Counted from the first letter of the stretch, positions 43,878 through 53,858 are shown. The stretch: 64,000 bases of DNA from Arthrobacter sp. OV608 (GCA_900110595.1 FOEZ01000012.1:62001-126000); one strand, 5' to 3'. Numbers and translations: made by a program. Notes: generated by a model not told the origin, from the letters alone.

Positions 43878-46187
43878 CTAGCCAAAGTACTTCGGCAGGG
43901 TCCCTTCGTGGGCTTCGCGGAGCGCGTCCAGGGACAGGCTCTCCACTCCGTTGATGTCCAGGGTTCCGCTGGCAGCGTCCACCACACCGATACGGGTGTG
44001 GGTGAAGCCGCGGGCGGTGCACATATCCGTGAAGCGGACTTCCTCCGACCGGGGAACGCCCACAACGGCGCGGCCCTGGGATTCGGAGAAGAGCGCCGTG
44101 AACAGGTCCACGCCGTCCCGGTCCAGGACATCCTGCAGTGCGATCCGGGCACCCACGCCGTAGCGCAGCGAGGACTCCACCAGGGCAGCCGCGAGGCCGC
44201 CTTCGGAGAGGTCGTGGGCGGAGTCGATCATGCCGTCGCGTGAGGCGTTGATCAGGATCTCACCCAGGGCGCGTTCGGCGTCGAGGTCCACCTTCGGCGG
44301 CTGGCCGCCGAGGTGGCCGCGCATGTTGGCCCACTCGGAGCCATCGAGCTCGGCAGCGGTGGTGCCCAGCAGGTAAATCGCCTGGCCGTCCTCACGCCAG
44401 CCCGACGGCGTGCGGCGGGCGACGTCGTCGAGCTTGCCCAGCACCGCCACCACGGGGGAGGGGTGGATGGGCGTGGTGCCCGTCTGGTTGTAGAGCGAAA
44501 CGTTGCCGCCGGTAACCGGGACACCGAGCACCTTGCAGGCGTCGGACAGGCCGCGGATGGCCTCCGCCAGCTGCCACATGACGTCCGGGTCCTCGGGGGA
44601 ACCGAAGTTCAGGCAGTCGCTGACGGCCATCGGGACGGCGCCGGAGGTGGCGACGTTCCGGTAGGCCTCGGCGAGCGCCAGCTGCGCACCGTGGTAGGGA
44701 TCGAGGTAGGTGTACCGCCCGTTGGCATCGGTGGCCAGGGCAACGCCCAAGCCGGTTTCCTCATCCACGCGCACCACGCCGGCGTCGTCCGGGAACGCCA
44801 TGGAGGTGTTGCCGCCAACGTACCGGTCGTACTGGTTGGTGATCCAGGACTTGGAGCACATGTTGGGCGATGCCACCAGTTCGGTGACTGCCGCAGCGAG
44901 CTCCGAAGGAGCTGAGGGCCGGCCGGCGTCCTGCACGGAACCGGTGAAGGTGTCGGCCTGCACAGCGTCCTGCCACTCGGGGCGGGCGAACGGGCGGTCG
45001 TACACCGGACCGTCATGTGCCACGGTGCGGGGATCGACGTCGACAATCACCTCGCCTTCCCAGGTGATGATGAGGCGGCCGGTATCGGTTACCTCGCCCA
45101 GCCACGCGTATTCGACAGCCCACTTGTCCATCACGGCTTCGAACGCCGCAACGTTCTCCGGGGTGACAACCGCCATCATGCGTTCCTGCGACTCGGACAT
45201 CAGGATTTCGCCCGGGGTCAGCGTGGGGTCGCGCAGCAGCACGGAAGTCAGCTCAACCTGCATGCCGCCGTCGCCATTGGAGGCCAGCTCGGAGGTGGCG
45301 CAGGAGATGCCGGCGGCGCCGAGGTCCTGGATGCCTTCCACCAGGGAGCCCTTGAACAGCTCCAGGCAGCACTCGATGAGGACCTTCTCGGCGAACGGGT
45401 CGCCCACCTGCACCGCGGGGCGCTTCGAGGGCTTGGTGTCGTCGAAGGATTCGGAGGCGAGCACGGAGGCGCCGCCGATGCCGTCGCCGCCGGTGCGGGC
45501 ACCAAACAGCACCACCTTGTTGCCCTTGCCGGAGGCGTTGGCGAGGCGGATGTCCTCGTGGCGCATCACGCCCACTGCGAGGGCGTTGACCAGCGGGTTG
45601 CCCTGGTACACGGAGTCGAACACCATTTCGCCGCCGATGTTCGGCAGGCCCAGGGAGTTGCCGTAGCCGCCGATACCGGCCACCGCACCGTGCATCACGC
45701 GCGCGGTGTCCGGGTGGTCGATGGCGCCGAAGCGCAGCGGATCCATCACGGCAACAGGGCGGGCGCCCATGGAGATGATGTCGCGGACAATGCCGCCGAT
45801 GCCGGTCGCGGCACCCTGGTAGGGCTCAACGAACGACGGCGAGTTGTGCGATTCGATCTTGAAGGTCACGGCCCAGCCGTCCCCGAGGTTGGTCACGCCG
45901 GCGTTTTCGCCGATGCCCACCAGCATGTCCTTCTTCATCTCCGGGGTCACCTTTTCGCCGAACTGGCGCAGGTGGTTCTTGGAGGACTTGTAGGAGCAGT
46001 GCTCGCTCCACATCACGGAGTACATGGCGAGCTCGGCGCCGGTGGGACGGCGGCCCAGGACCTTGAGGATCTCGTCGAACTCGTTCTGCTTCAGGCCCAG
46101 CTCGGCCCACGGCAGTTCGGTGTCCGGGGTTTTCGCGGCGTTCTCGACAGTGTCGATATTGAACTTCTTGGTGGTTTCGATGCTCAC
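43878..46187 (-). CDS. purL: Phosphoribosylformylglycinamidine synthase subunit PurL
   Basis: A 769-residue ATP-dependent FGAM synthase of the small multi-subunit type, acting with PurS and PurQ in purine synthesis. [40 protein letters not shown] and [20 protein letters not shown] are diagnostic. GTG 46187 overlaps the purQ stop (GTGA) and follows GGGAGGCG. Confidence 0.97.
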   Translation of the reverse strand: MSIETTKKFNIDTVENAAKTPDTELPWAELGLKQNEFDEILKVLGRRPTGAELAMYSVMWSEHCSYKSSKNHLRQFGEKVTPEMKKDMLVGIGENAGVTNLGDGWAVTFKIESHNSPSFVEPYQGAATGIGGIVRDIISMGARPVAVMDPLRFGAIDHPDTARVMHGAVAGIGGYGNSLGLPNIGGEMVFDSVYQGNPLVNALAVGVMRHEDIRLANASGKGNKVVLFGARTGGDGIGGASVLASESFDDTKPSKRPAVQVGDPFAEKVLIECCLELFKGSLVEGIQDLGAAGISCATSELASNGDGGMQVELTSVLLRDPTLTPGEILMSESQERMMAVVTPENVAAFEAVMDKWAVEYAWLGEVTDTGRLIITWEGEVIVDVDPRTVAHDGPVYDRPFARPEWQDAVQADTFTGSVQDAGRPSAPSELAAAVTELVASPNMCSKSWITNQYDRYVGGNTSMAFPDDAGVVRVDEETGLGVALATDANGRYTYLDPYHGAQLALAEAYRNVATSGAVPMAVSDCLNFGSPEDPDVMWQLAEAIRGLSDACKVLGVPVTGGNVSLYNQTGTTPIHPSPVVAVLGKLDDVARRTPSGWREDGQAIYLLGTTAAELDGSEWANMRGHLGGQPPKVDLDAERALGEILINASRDGMIDSAHDLSEGGLAAALVESSLRYGVGARIALQDVLDRDGVDLFTALFSESQGRAVVGVPRSEEVRFTDMCTARGFTHTRIGVVDAASGTLDINGVESLSLDALREAHEGTLPKYFG

Positions 46188-46957
46188 TTGTCGCCTCCCA
46201 CAATCTTGGTCAAAACGGAGGTGAAGAAGCCGAGGCCGTCGGTGTCGGACCCGCCGATGCCATCAAGCGACTCGGGGCCGAATCCGGCCTCCACCGCGTG
46301 CTCGGGGTGCGGCATGAGGCCCACCACGTTGCCGGCGGCGTTGGAGATGCCCGCGATGTCGCGGCGGGAACCGTTGGGGTTGAATCCGACGTAGCGGAAC
46401 ACCACGCGGCCCTCAGCCTCAAGGGCATCGAGGGTCTTCTCGTCCGCGATGTACTGGCCGTCCTGGTTCTTCAGCGGCACAGTGATTTCCTGGCCCGCCT
46501 GGTAGTCCAGCGTCCAGGCGGTGTTGCTGTTCTCGACGCGCAGCACCTGGTCGCGGCACATGAACTTCAGGTGGTCGTTCTTGATCATCGAACCGGGCAG
46601 CAGGTGCGACTCGGTGAGGATCTGGAAGCCGTTGCAGATGCCGAGCACGGGCAGCTTGGCCTCGCTGTTGGCCGCGTCAATGATTTTGGACATCAGCGGT
46701 GCAAACCGGGCGATCGCTCCGGCGCGGAGGTAGTCACCGTAGGAGAAACCGCCGGGAATAACCACCGCGTCCACGTCGCCAAGTTCCGTATCCGCGTGCC
46801 AAAGTTCGACGGCGGTGCCACCGGCCAGGCGCACGGCGCGGGCAGCGTCGCGGTCATCCAGGGTCCCGGGGAAGGTGACGACGCCGATCCGGGCCCCGGC
46901 GAGGCGCGGCTCCGCCGCGACGGCGACGGCTTCTCCGATCAGGGGGAGTTCAGTCAT
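46184..46957 (-). CDS. purQ: Phosphoribosylformylglycinamidine synthase subunit PurQ
   Basis: A 257-residue class I glutamine amidotransferase that feeds ammonia to PurL. The nucleophile Cys is in [14 protein letters not shown] and the catalytic His/Glu pair in [14 protein letters not shown] 25-residue N-terminal extension precedes the usual start ([20 protein letters not shown]). It sits 1 bp after purS. Confidence 0.96.
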   Translation of the reverse strand: MTELPLIGEAVAVAAEPRLAGARIGVVTFPGTLDDRDAARAVRLAGGTAVELWHADTELGDVDAVVIPGGFSYGDYLRAGAIARFAPLMSKIIDAANSEAKLPVLGICNGFQILTESHLLPGSMIKNDHLKFMCRDQVLRVENSNTAWTLDYQAGQEITVPLKNQDGQYIADEKTLDALEAEGRVVFRYVGFNPNGSRRDIAGISNAAGNVVGLMPHPEHAVEAGFGPESLDGIGGSDTDGLGFFTSVLTKIVGGDK

Positions 46958-46958
46958 G

Positions 46959-47210
46959 TCAGGCCTCGACGACCTCGACGTTGACGACGTCCTCGATCAC
47001 GGGGTTGGACAGCAGGGTCTTTGCGGCATCGCGTGCCTGGGCCAGGATGTCCTCGGTCACCTCGCCGTCGACAGTCAGTTCAAAACGCTTGCCCTGGCGG
47101 ACAGAGCTGAAGCTGGTGAAGCCCAGCCGGGGCAGAGCGCCGACGATAGCCTTCCCCTGCGGGTCCAGAATCTCGGGCTTGGGCATAACGTCAACAACGA
47201 TCCGGGGCAT
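46959..47210 (-). CDS. purS: Phosphoribosylformylglycinamidine synthase subunit PurS
   Basis: An 83-residue subunit that bridges PurQ and Pur[21 protein letters not shown] and [14 protein letters not shown] are the family signature. AGGAG lies seven bases before ATG 47210. It is the first gene of the purSQL operon. Confidence 0.95.
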   Translation of the reverse strand: MPRIVVDVMPKPEILDPQGKAIVGALPRLGFTSFSSVRQGKRFELTVDGEVTEDILAQARDAAKTLLSNPVIEDVVNVEVVEA

Positions 47211-47492
47211 CCGGTAACTCCTGTGCGTGAGCTTGGGTAAGGGCGCAGCTCAGTGGTGCCGTCTCACGCCGTACCGAGGTGTTTGGGGGACACTTTGAAA
47301 GACTTGGTGGACGGGCGCTCCGCGAGCTTGCTAGTCCATTCTACCGGCCGGAGCGTCCCACCCTGTATTCGGCTGATTCCTGCCGTGCTGACCGGTTCGG
47401 GCAGCATATGGAGCCGGACTCACAGGGTTCCGCCGCAGTCCCATATTGAAGAGATTCTGGAGTTGTGCGGGTGGGGTCATTAGGATTGCTGA

Positions 47493-47678
47493 ATGGCTGA
47501 GAAATCGAGATCCGTGCTGTTGCCGGTGATGGCCGCGGCTGTATTCGCCGGGCTGGGCCGGATGGTCCTGCAGAAGATCAAGGCAGACCGGTTTGCCCGG
47601 GAGAACCGTGTTGCCGGACCGGTGGACGAAAAAACCAGGCAGTGGATCAGCGACGTCGTCAGGACGCCCCGCCAATAA
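47493..47678 (+). CDS. Small protein with N-terminal hydrophobic helix
   Basis: A 61-residue protein: hydrophobic segment SVLLPVMAAAVFAGLGRMVL followed by a basic, soluble tail (QKIKADRFARENR). It is probably a single-pass membrane protein. AGGATT precedes ATG 47493. No recognised family. It is divergent from purS with 282 bp between; that gap holds no other recognisable feature. Confidence 0.6.
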   Translation: MAEKSRSVLLPVMAAAVFAGLGRMVLQKIKADRFARENRVAGPVDEKTRQWISDVVRTPRQ

Positions 47679-47936
47679 CAGCGCGGGACACAGCAGCGTG
47701 AGGTAGTCGGGGTGCCCTGCGGGGCGCCCTTTTTCGTGCCCGGCAACCGGGCCTGCCCGCGAACCGCATGACTAGAAAAAATCTGCCTTGGTGTCCTATG
47801 TCATATTTGGCTCTCACTCTGTACCCTTTGAATCGGCCGGTGTCACGGAATGACAAGATCTGTAACTTCGTGTGCCGGGCCAGTCGTTTCGGGCCCCCAA
47901 CCATGGCTGGGCCGGTACCTCTCGAAAGGGTTGCAC

Positions 47937-50900
47937 GTGAGATCAACTGGAAAGAGCCCCGTAAGGGGCGGGGGATTCCGGAGGGCTGCGGCGCTGGCCG
48001 TGGCCCTGCCGCTTCTCCTCACCCCGATGGCCGTCACTCCCGCCACCGCGGCGCCGGCCGGACAGGTTCTGCCGCCCGCTGCCAAGAAAACCGCGCCTGT
48101 TGAGTTCAAGGACGGCCGCTACGTTGTTGTGCTGGCAGGTGCGGCGGCTGCCGCTTATGAGGGTGAGACCCCGGGGCTTGGGGCAACCAAACCGCAAAGC
48201 GGCCGGAAACTGGACTCCGGAAGCGCCAACTACAAGGCTTATGACGCGCACCTTCGCAAGCAGCAGCGTGACGTGGCGGCCAGCCAGGGCGCCACACCGC
48301 AAAAGCAGTTCACGGCTGCCCTCAACGGCTTCACCGCCGAACTGACCGCCGCCCAGGCGATGGAACTGTCGAAGGACCAGCGCGTTCTCCTGGTTGCTCC
48401 CGACGTCGAGAACCGGCCCGATTACACCACCACCGACTTCCTCAAACTGACCGGGCCGGAAGGTGCGTGGGCCAAGCAGTTTGGCGGCGAGGCCAACGCC
48501 GGCAAGGGCGTTGTGGTGGGAGTCATCGATTCCGGCTACGCCCCGGACAACCCGTTCCTCCAGGGCGAGCCCGTCCAGCCCCTGAGCGGTCCCGCCCAGG
48601 TTGGCGTTCCCTACCGGACCGCCGACGGCAAGATAGCCATGCTGAAGGCAGATGGCACCACCTTCGAGGGCGAGTGCCAGATGGGCCAGGGAACCGGGGC
48701 GGCGTTCGATGGCTCCCTCTGCAACTCCAAGGTCATCGGTGCCCGCTACTTCGCCGATTCCTTCCTGCAGTACGTGGCCCCCGCGAACCGCGCCCCGGAG
48801 GAACTCATCTCTCCGGTGGATGTGGGCAGCCACGGTACCCACACCGCCACCACTGCGGCGGGCAATGCGAACGTGGAGCAGGTTATCGACGGCGCAAGCT
48901 TCGGCAAGAGCTCCGGCGTCGCCCCCGCCGCCAAAGTCTCCGTCTACAAGGTCTGCTGGGAAGACACCAACCCGGACACCGGCGGCTGCTACTCCTCGGC
49001 ATCGGTTGAGGCGGTGGAAGCTGCGGTCAAGGACGGCGTGGACGTCCTGAACTACTCCATTTCCGGCAACAACAACGGCACCACCGATCCGGTGGCACTG
49101 GCCTTCCTGAACGCCGCCGCGGCAGGCGTTTTTGTCTCGGCTTCGGCCGGCAACTCGGGCCCCACCGTTTCCACCGTGAACCACGCTTCACCGTGGCTGA
49201 CCACCGTGGCCGCGTCCACCTTCCCCAGCGATCTGCTGGGCACCGTCAAGGTCTCGGACGGCTCGGTCTACCGGGGAGCCTCCATCATGAAGACCGAAGT
49301 CGCAGACAAACCTGTGGTGGTTGCTGCCGCTGCGGCAGCGGCCGGGGCCGCCAACCCGAACCTGTGCGGCCCCGGCTCTCTCGATGCTGCGAAGGTATCC
49401 GGCAAAGTGGTGGTCTGCGACCGCGGCGTGGTGGACCGGACGGCCAAGAGCCAGGAGGTCCAGGACAAGGGCGGCGTGGGCATGATCCTGGTGAACCTGA
49501 CCAGCAGTTCCGAAGACGCGGACAACCACGTGCTGCCCACCGTGCACGTCAACGCCCCCAAGAGCCTGGAACTGAAGTCCAAGCTGGAGGCCAACCCCGC
49601 GCTGACCGTCAGCCTCGTCAAAGGCGACCTGACCGGCCTGCCCCCTGCCCCCGCTCCCCAGATCGCCGGTTTCTCATCACGTGGTCCCACCCTCGCATCG
49701 GGCGGAGACCTGCTGAAGCCTGACATCGCGGCTCCGGGAGTCAACGTCCTTGCCGGCGTCTCCACCATCGGCAACCACGGGGATCAGTTTGGCTTTATGT
49801 CCGGCACGTCCATGGCGGCACCGCATATTGCCGGCTTCGGCGCACTGGTGCTCAGCAAACAGCCCAAGTGGACGCCCGCGATGGTCAAGTCCGCCATGAT
49901 GACCACGGCCTACCCCCTCGTCAACGCGGACGGTACGCCCAACACGGATCCGTTCCAGGGCGGAGCCGGGCACATCGATTCAACCCGCGTCCTGGATCCG
50001 GGCCTGGTCTATAACTCCGGCATCAAGGACTGGCTGGGCTTCCTCAACGGCCAGGGTGTGGACACCGGCGCTCCGCAGGCCGGCACCATCGCCGCCCGGG
50101 ATTTGAACCTGCCGTCCATCGCGCTCGGCAGCCTGGTGGGCGAGGTACAGGTCAAGCGCCAGCTGACCGCCCTGGTCCCCGGCATGTACCGGCCGGAGGT
50201 CAACCTGCCCGGCTTCAACGTCCAGGTGGAACCGAAAGCACTTAACTTTGCCAAGGCAGGCCAGACCCGCGAAGTTACCCTGACCATCCGGAACGTAAGC
50301 GCACCGGTGGGCAAATTCAGTACAGGCAGCCTGACCTGGAAGGGTCCCCGCACCGTAAGCTCGCCGATCGCCATCCGGCCGGTTGACGCACAGATCGCAC
50401 CCTCCTTCTCCTTCAGTTCACCCGCCGGAAGCGGCAGCGGCACCATGGAACTGGTTTCAGGGTCGGACAGTCCCATCGGCGTTGGCGTGGAAGGCCTGGC
50501 TCCGGTGAGCCAGACGGCCATCACCAAGACTCCCGGGGAGTACGCACCGGCCAACGATGCCCACAACGCACTGCTTCAGGTGGCAGTGCCGGAAGGGGCC
50601 TCCTTCGCCCGGCTGGGTGTCCAGGCGCAATCCGACGACGTCGACTGGGACATGGTGGTCTATGCACCCAATGGCGCCGGGGGACTGACGGCCACCCAGG
50701 TGGCGACCGCCTCGGCCAGTGAGTTCCTGGATCTGGAGGCCCCCCGGGCGGGCACCTACTACATCGTGGCCAGCCTCTACTCCACCCCGGACAATGGACC
50801 GGCCACAGCGACAGTCCAGGCCGTGACCTTTGCCGGGGATGCCGGCAACCTCAGGGTGGATCCGAACCCGATCGCGGCCCCGAACGGAACCGCCACGGCG

Positions 50901-51065
50901 GCCACGCTCTCGTGGACCGGCCTGTCCGAAGGGGCTTACCTGTCCCGCCTGAGCCTGGGCAATAACGGCATCAGGACCTGGGTCAACGTCCAGGTGGGCG
51001 CAGCCTCCGTTGCCCCAGCGGGCGCTCCGCAGGTTGCCTTCGCGGACGGCGTGCCTGCGGCCTAG
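47937..51065 (+). CDS. Secreted subtilisin-like (S8) serine protease with PA domain
   Basis: A 1042-residue exported protease. The signal peptide ends near residue 40 (PMAVTPATAA-PA). It is followed by an I9-type propeptide (about 55-150), then the peptidase domain with catalytic Asp198 (VVGVIDSGYAPDNP), His299 (VGSHGTHTATTAAGN) and Ser625 (MSGTSMAAPHIAGF). A PA domain is inserted at about 480-570. The C-terminal 350 residues hold Fn3-like and beta-rich regions. GTG 47937 follows GAAAGGG. The convergent operon encodes two SSI-type inhibitor-domain proteins. Confidence 0.93.
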   Translation: MRSTGKSPVRGGGFRRAAALAVALPLLLTPMAVTPATAAPAGQVLPPAAKKTAPVEFKDGRYVVVLAGAAAAAYEGETPGLGATKPQSGRKLDSGSANYKAYDAHLRKQQRDVAASQGATPQKQFTAALNGFTAELTAAQAMELSKDQRVLLVAPDVENRPDYTTTDFLKLTGPEGAWAKQFGGEANAGKGVVVGVIDSGYAPDNPFLQGEPVQPLSGPAQVGVPYRTADGKIAMLKADGTTFEGECQMGQGTGAAFDGSLCNSKVIGARYFADSFLQYVAPANRAPEELISPVDVGSHGTHTATTAAGNANVEQVIDGASFGKSSGVAPAAKVSVYKVCWEDTNPDTGGCYSSASVEAVEAAVKDGVDVLNYSISGNNNGTTDPVALAFLNAAAAGVFVSASAGNSGPTVSTVNHASPWLTTVAASTFPSDLLGTVKVSDGSVYRGASIMKTEVADKPVVVAAAAAAAGAANPNLCGPGSLDAAKVSGKVVVCDRGVVDRTAKSQEVQDKGGVGMILVNLTSSSEDADNHVLPTVHVNAPKSLELKSKLEANPALTVSLVKGDLTGLPPAPAPQIAGFSSRGPTLASGGDLLKPDIAAPGVNVLAGVSTIGNHGDQFGFMSGTSMAAPHIAGFGALVLSKQPKWTPAMVKSAMMTTAYPLVNADGTPNTDPFQGGAGHIDSTRVLDPGLVYNSGIKDWLGFLNGQGVDTGAPQAGTIAARDLNLPSIALGSLVGEVQVKRQLTALVPGMYRPEVNLPGFNVQVEPKALNFAKAGQTREVTLTIRNVSAPVGKFSTGSLTWKGPRTVSSPIAIRPVDAQIAPSFSFSSPAGSGSGTMELVSGSDSPIGVGVEGLAPVSQTAITKTPGEYAPANDAHNALLQVAVPEGASFARLGVQAQSDDVDWDMVVYAPNGAGGLTATQVATASASEFLDLEAPRAGTYYIVASLYSTPDNGPATATVQAVTFAGDAGNLRVDPNPIAAPNGTATAATLSWTGLSEGAYLSRLSLGNNGIRTWVNVQVGAASVAPAGAPQVAFADGVPAA

Positions 51066-51075
51066 CAGTTACTCG

Positions 51076-51122
51076 AAAAGCAGGGTCCCGGGCGGTTGGA
51101 AACCGCCCGGGACCCTGCTTTT
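51076..51122. terminator. Strong bidirectional terminator
   Basis: Perfect 22-bp arms (51076-51097 and 51101-51122) with a 3-base centre. The stem starts AAAAGCAGGG and ends CCCTGCTTTT, so each direction sees a T run. It separates the subtilase from the convergent SSI-domain operon. Confidence 0.9.
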
Positions 51123-51134
51123 CTCCCGCGAAAC

Positions 51135-51482
51135 CTAGGTGCTGCCCCACGCACCGCCGGCGCTGCCCAGCAGCGGCGCCATCGCCCTCCACCTGGCGAT
51201 TTCGCAGCCATCCGTACGGGTGAAAACCGATTCAACAACCCGGCCGTGGAACGTCCCGGTGACCACGGCAACCTGGGGCCCGCCGTACTGCTGGGTGCAC
51301 AGTTTGGGCGGCCCGGGTTTCGGAAAGAAGATGTCCTCACCGTGAGTCCGGACCGCGGTCAATGCAGCTTCGGGGTCCGGCAGGGTGCTGGCAGCGGAAG
51401 GGCCGTTATCGTCGGCCACCAGCCGGAATAGGTATTCGGCTGCGCCGGGGTCCTCCCGCAGCCTGATGGTCAGGTCGATCAT
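51135..51482 (-). CDS. SSI-like domain protein without signal peptide
   Basis: A 115-residue protein matching the C-terminal half of Streptomyces subtilisin inhibitors: LCTQQYGGPQVAVVTGTFHG followed by VFTRTDGCEIARW. It keeps one Cys pair (62 and 93); the first SSI disulfide is absent (LVA and ALT replace the Cys segments). There is no signal peptide, so it is probably cytoplasmic. Its start overlaps the upstream gene by four bases (ATGA). The lipoprotein at 52389 is a paralogue. Confidence 0.7.
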   Translation of the reverse strand: MIDLTIRLREDPGAAEYLFRLVADDNGPSAASTLPDPEAALTAVRTHGEDIFFPKPGPPKLCTQQYGGPQVAVVTGTFHGRVVESVFTRTDGCEIARWRAMAPLLGSAGGAWGST

Positions 51483-52411
51483 GCCGCTCCGTTTCCCCCG
51501 AGTGCGGCAAGTTCAAGGGCAAGCTTTTCGCGAAGTCCGGCTGCCTCGGCCGCGAAACCACGCTGGTGTTCCACGTAGGCGGCCTTGCCCTGCGGGGTTT
51601 CGATGGCAATGGCCGGGTAACCCCACTCTGCGAGGTCGTAGGGGGAAGCCTGCATGTCCATAATCCGGATGCGCCAGGACAGTTCAAAGCAGTCCATCAC
51701 CAGTTCGCTGGGCAGGGCCGGCAGCAGCTTGTAGGCCCATTTGTACAGGTCCATGTTGGCGTGCAGGCATCCCGGTTGCTCCAGGTGCCGCTGGAACTCG
51801 CGGCTGGGAGCCAGTTCATTGAGCGGGATGGCGTCCGGGGTGTAGAAACGGAAGGCATCGAAGTGGGTGCAGCGGATCCGGTTGTCCTCCACCACCTTGT
51901 CCGTCCCCGCTGAGCCGAGGCGCAACTGCAGGTACTCGTGCCGGAGGTCAAACCGGTCCTGGTGGTAAACCATGGCCCATTCGTGCAGGCCGAAGCAGCC
52001 AAACTGGGCGGGCCGCGCAGCGGTGCCGCGGAGGATGATGCCGGCAAAGGCGACGGCATCCTTGCGGTCGGCAAGGAACCCGGCCCGGTCCAAGGTGAGA
52101 GCGGTACTTCCCGTGGGCAGCCCGAGGGAGGCGAGTTCGTCGTCGTCGAGCGTCCGGTAGTGTTTCCAGCCGCGGCGCGCGGCCGCTTCCCCGCCCGCAA
52201 GGACGACGCCGGCACCCGGGTGCCAGCGCCGGAGCTGGCCTGGTTTCTGGGTGTAGTAGGTGAAAAGGAAGTCCTCCACCGGATGCTTTTGTCCGGCGGA
52301 GCGCCGGGCGAGGTAGGGGTCCGCATAGCGGCTGACGCGCTGGTGGTGGGCTTCCTCCCTCTCCCGCCATTCGTCCGCCGCGAGGACCCTAAGCTGCTCC
52401 ACCGCTGGCAC
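51479..52411 (-). CDS. Predicted 3-methyladenine DNA glycosylase-family protein (actinobacterial)
   Basis: About 310 residues of a soluble, Trp/His/Arg-rich protein. HHQRVSRYADPYLARRSAGQ, HPVEDFLFTYYTQKPGQLRR, HPGAGVVLAGGE and LHANMDLYKWAYKLLPALPS characterise an actinobacterial family commonly labelled 3-methyladenine DNA glycosylase; that label is not supported by a motif I can see. The start is GTG 52411 or GTG 52402, overlapping the upstream gene by 23 or 14 bp. It lies between two SSI-domain genes. Confidence 0.65.
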   Translation of the reverse strand: MPAVEQLRVLAADEWREREEAHHQRVSRYADPYLARRSAGQKHPVEDFLFTYYTQKPGQLRRWHPGAGVVLAGGEAAARRGWKHYRTLDDDELASLGLPTGSTALTLDRAGFLADRKDAVAFAGIILRGTAARPAQFGCFGLHEWAMVYHQDRFDLRHEYLQLRLGSAGTDKVVEDNRIRCTHFDAFRFYTPDAIPLNELAPSREFQRHLEQPGCLHANMDLYKWAYKLLPALPSELVMDCFELSWRIRIMDMQASPYDLAEWGYPAIAIETPQGKAAYVEHQRGFAAEAAGLREKLALELAALGGNGAA

Positions 52412-52994
52412 CGATGACGTCCTTTGCCGCGTTCCAGGCGCTGATCTCGCAGCCGTTGGTGCGTTTGAAGGCGTCATCAACAGGGACGCCGTCCACCACT
52501 CCCGTCACCGTGGCTTCCTGCGGACCGCCGTACTGCTCCGTGCACGCCTGGTCGGTCCGGAGCGCCGGGGAGGCCAGCAGTGCCGCGTTTTCTTTCAGGG
52601 CGGAGCAGGCGGCCGCAGCAGTGGGGTGCTTGCTCTCGGCGTCGGGCATGCCGTCGACGCAGACCAGCGTGTAGTGGACCTCCGGCTCGGCTGCGGATGG
52701 CTTATAGGTGATGGCCAATTCAGCATTGCCCTGCCCCGGGCCGGCCGACGGCCCTGCGGGTGGTTCGGGGGAGGGCGCCGGAATGGTGGATTCGGCGTCG
52801 GGGGCGGTGCTGCCGGACGGCGCTGCGGAACCCGGCGATGCTGATGAAGAAGCGGGGGCTGCGGGGCTGCCCGAGGTGCCGCCGCCCTGCCCGGAGGAAC
52901 AACTTGGCACCAGCAGGAGGGCAGTCAGCAGGAGTACTGCTGATGGCACCGTGCCTGAAAGCACTTGGTGCCCGCGCCGAGGCCTGTCCGTCAT
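52389..52994 (-). CDS. Lipoprotein with subtilisin-inhibitor-like (SSI) domain
   Basis: A 201-residue exported protein. Signal with candidate lipobox LVPSC (Cys32), then a Ser/Pro/Ala/Gly-rich linker to about residue 90, then an SSI-type domain (92-190): HYTLVCVDGMPDAE, SKHPTAAAACSAL, ACTEQYGGPQEATVTGVVDG and RTNGCEISAW. The four Cys (112, 130, 151, 182) match the two SSI disulfides. By alignment to SSI (C-P-M with P1 = Met), the P1 residue here would be Glu153. It is the first gene of a three-gene operon facing the subtilase. Confidence 0.78.
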   Translation of the reverse strand: MTDRPRRGHQVLSGTVPSAVLLLTALLLVPSCSSGQGGGTSGSPAAPASSSASPGSAAPSGSTAPDAESTIPAPSPEPPAGPSAGPGQGNAELAITYKPSAAEPEVHYTLVCVDGMPDAESKHPTAAAACSALKENAALLASPALRTDQACTEQYGGPQEATVTGVVDGVPVDDAFKRTNGCEISAWNAAKDVIGASGGAA

Positions 52995-53028
52995 GCTGCC
53001 ATTCTACTGCCGCAGCATCATCGCCCGG

Positions 53029-53499
53029 CTAAGCCTGCCGGCCGTTGGAGGTGGCTGCGATCAGGCCCATCATGGACGCGTGCAGCTCGCCCACCTGGTC
53101 ACGGGTCAGGCCCAGGCGCTCCATCATGGTCCCCGGGACATTGAGCGCCTCCTGCCGCAGCGCCGCACCCGCCGGCGTCAGGTCAACGGCGAGGGCGCGC
53201 TCGTTGCCGTCCACCCGCCGTCGGGAAATCAGGCCCGAGGACTCAAGGCGACGCAGCAGGGGCGAGATGGTGGCCGGTTCCTGTGCGAGGGCATCACTGA
53301 TGTTCCGTACGGTGCGGGGGCTGGATTCCCAGAGGCACAGCATCACCAGGTACTGCGGGTGGGTGAGGTTCATCCTCTCCAGCACTGGCTTGTAGGCTCC
53401 CACTACGCTGCGCGCCGCCACGGTCAGCGCGAAGCACAGCTGGTGTTCCAGCAGCAGGTCATCGTCCTGGGTGGTGTCAGTACCGGTCGCGGGGTTCAT
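53029..53499 (-). CDS. MarR-family regulator, OhrR-like
   Basis: A 156-residue winged-helix regulator. HQLCFALTVAAR places Cys22 where the peroxide-sensing Cys of OhrR lies, and Tyr36 (GAYKPVLERM) and Tyr49 (THPQYLVML) match the two OhrR tyrosines near it. It therefore probably senses organic hydroperoxides. GGAGG precedes ATG 53499. No ohr gene is adjacent; the divergent neighbour is a small protein gene. Confidence 0.88.
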   Translation of the reverse strand: MNPATGTDTTQDDDLLLEHQLCFALTVAARSVVGAYKPVLERMNLTHPQYLVMLCLWESSPRTVRNISDALAQEPATISPLLRRLESSGLISRRRVDGNERALAVDLTPAGAALRQEALNVPGTMMERLGLTRDQVGELHASMMGLIAATSNGRQA

Positions 53500-53513
53500 T
53501 AGGCCTCCAATTG

Positions 53514-53525
53514 TTAGTGCACTAA
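53514..53525. promoter_or_regulatory. Candidate OhrR/MarR operator
   Basis: TTAGTGCACTAA is a perfect 12-bp palindrome 15 bp upstream of the regulator start, with a related TTAGCGTACACTG at 53529. This is typical MarR operator form, in an unusually AT-rich gap between divergent genes. Confidence 0.7.
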
Positions 53526-53576
53526 TTATTAGCGTACACTGTTACCAGTAGATGGGTGACTGGAAGGAGTCGGTTC

Positions 53577-53819
53577 ATGGGTAAGGCAAGCTCCGGAAGC
53601 AAGGGAAACGCTTCCCAGCGCTTCATGCGGGCAACGGGCAAGCTGCGGGCCGTTTTCGGACCCGCGAGCCGCACGTCCCTGATCCACGACATGACCGAGG
53701 AAAACCGCCGTCTCCTGGCCCAGCGCGAGGCTGAAACCCAGCAGTGGGAGACCCTCACGCGCCCCGACGGCAGCACCTATGTGGTGCCCCGGAACCCTGA
53801 CGACAAATCCCTTCGCTGA
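53577..53819 (+). CDS. Small basic protein, paralogue 1
   Basis: An 80-residue protein: GKLRAVFGPASRTS in the middle, a charged helix MTEENRRLLAQREAETQQWE and a C-terminal TRPDGSTYVVPRNPDD. GGAAGGAG precedes ATG 53577. It diverges from the OhrR-like gene and is likely controlled by it. The protein at 53987 shares the RLR-FFGPA-R and Ser/Gly-x-(T/H)-Y-x-V parts. Confidence 0.72.
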   Translation: MGKASSGSKGNASQRFMRATGKLRAVFGPASRTSLIHDMTEENRRLLAQREAETQQWETLTRPDGSTYVVPRNPDDKSLR

Positions 53820-53858
53820 CCCTGCTGCCGGCCCTGTGCCGGCTGCGCTCGTTTCCCG

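Noticed and set aside
47230..47300. tRNA-like stretch (GGGCGCAGCTCAGTGGT)
   Set aside because: Only the acceptor and D-arm start look right; no anticodon arm, T arm or matching 3' acceptor strand follows.
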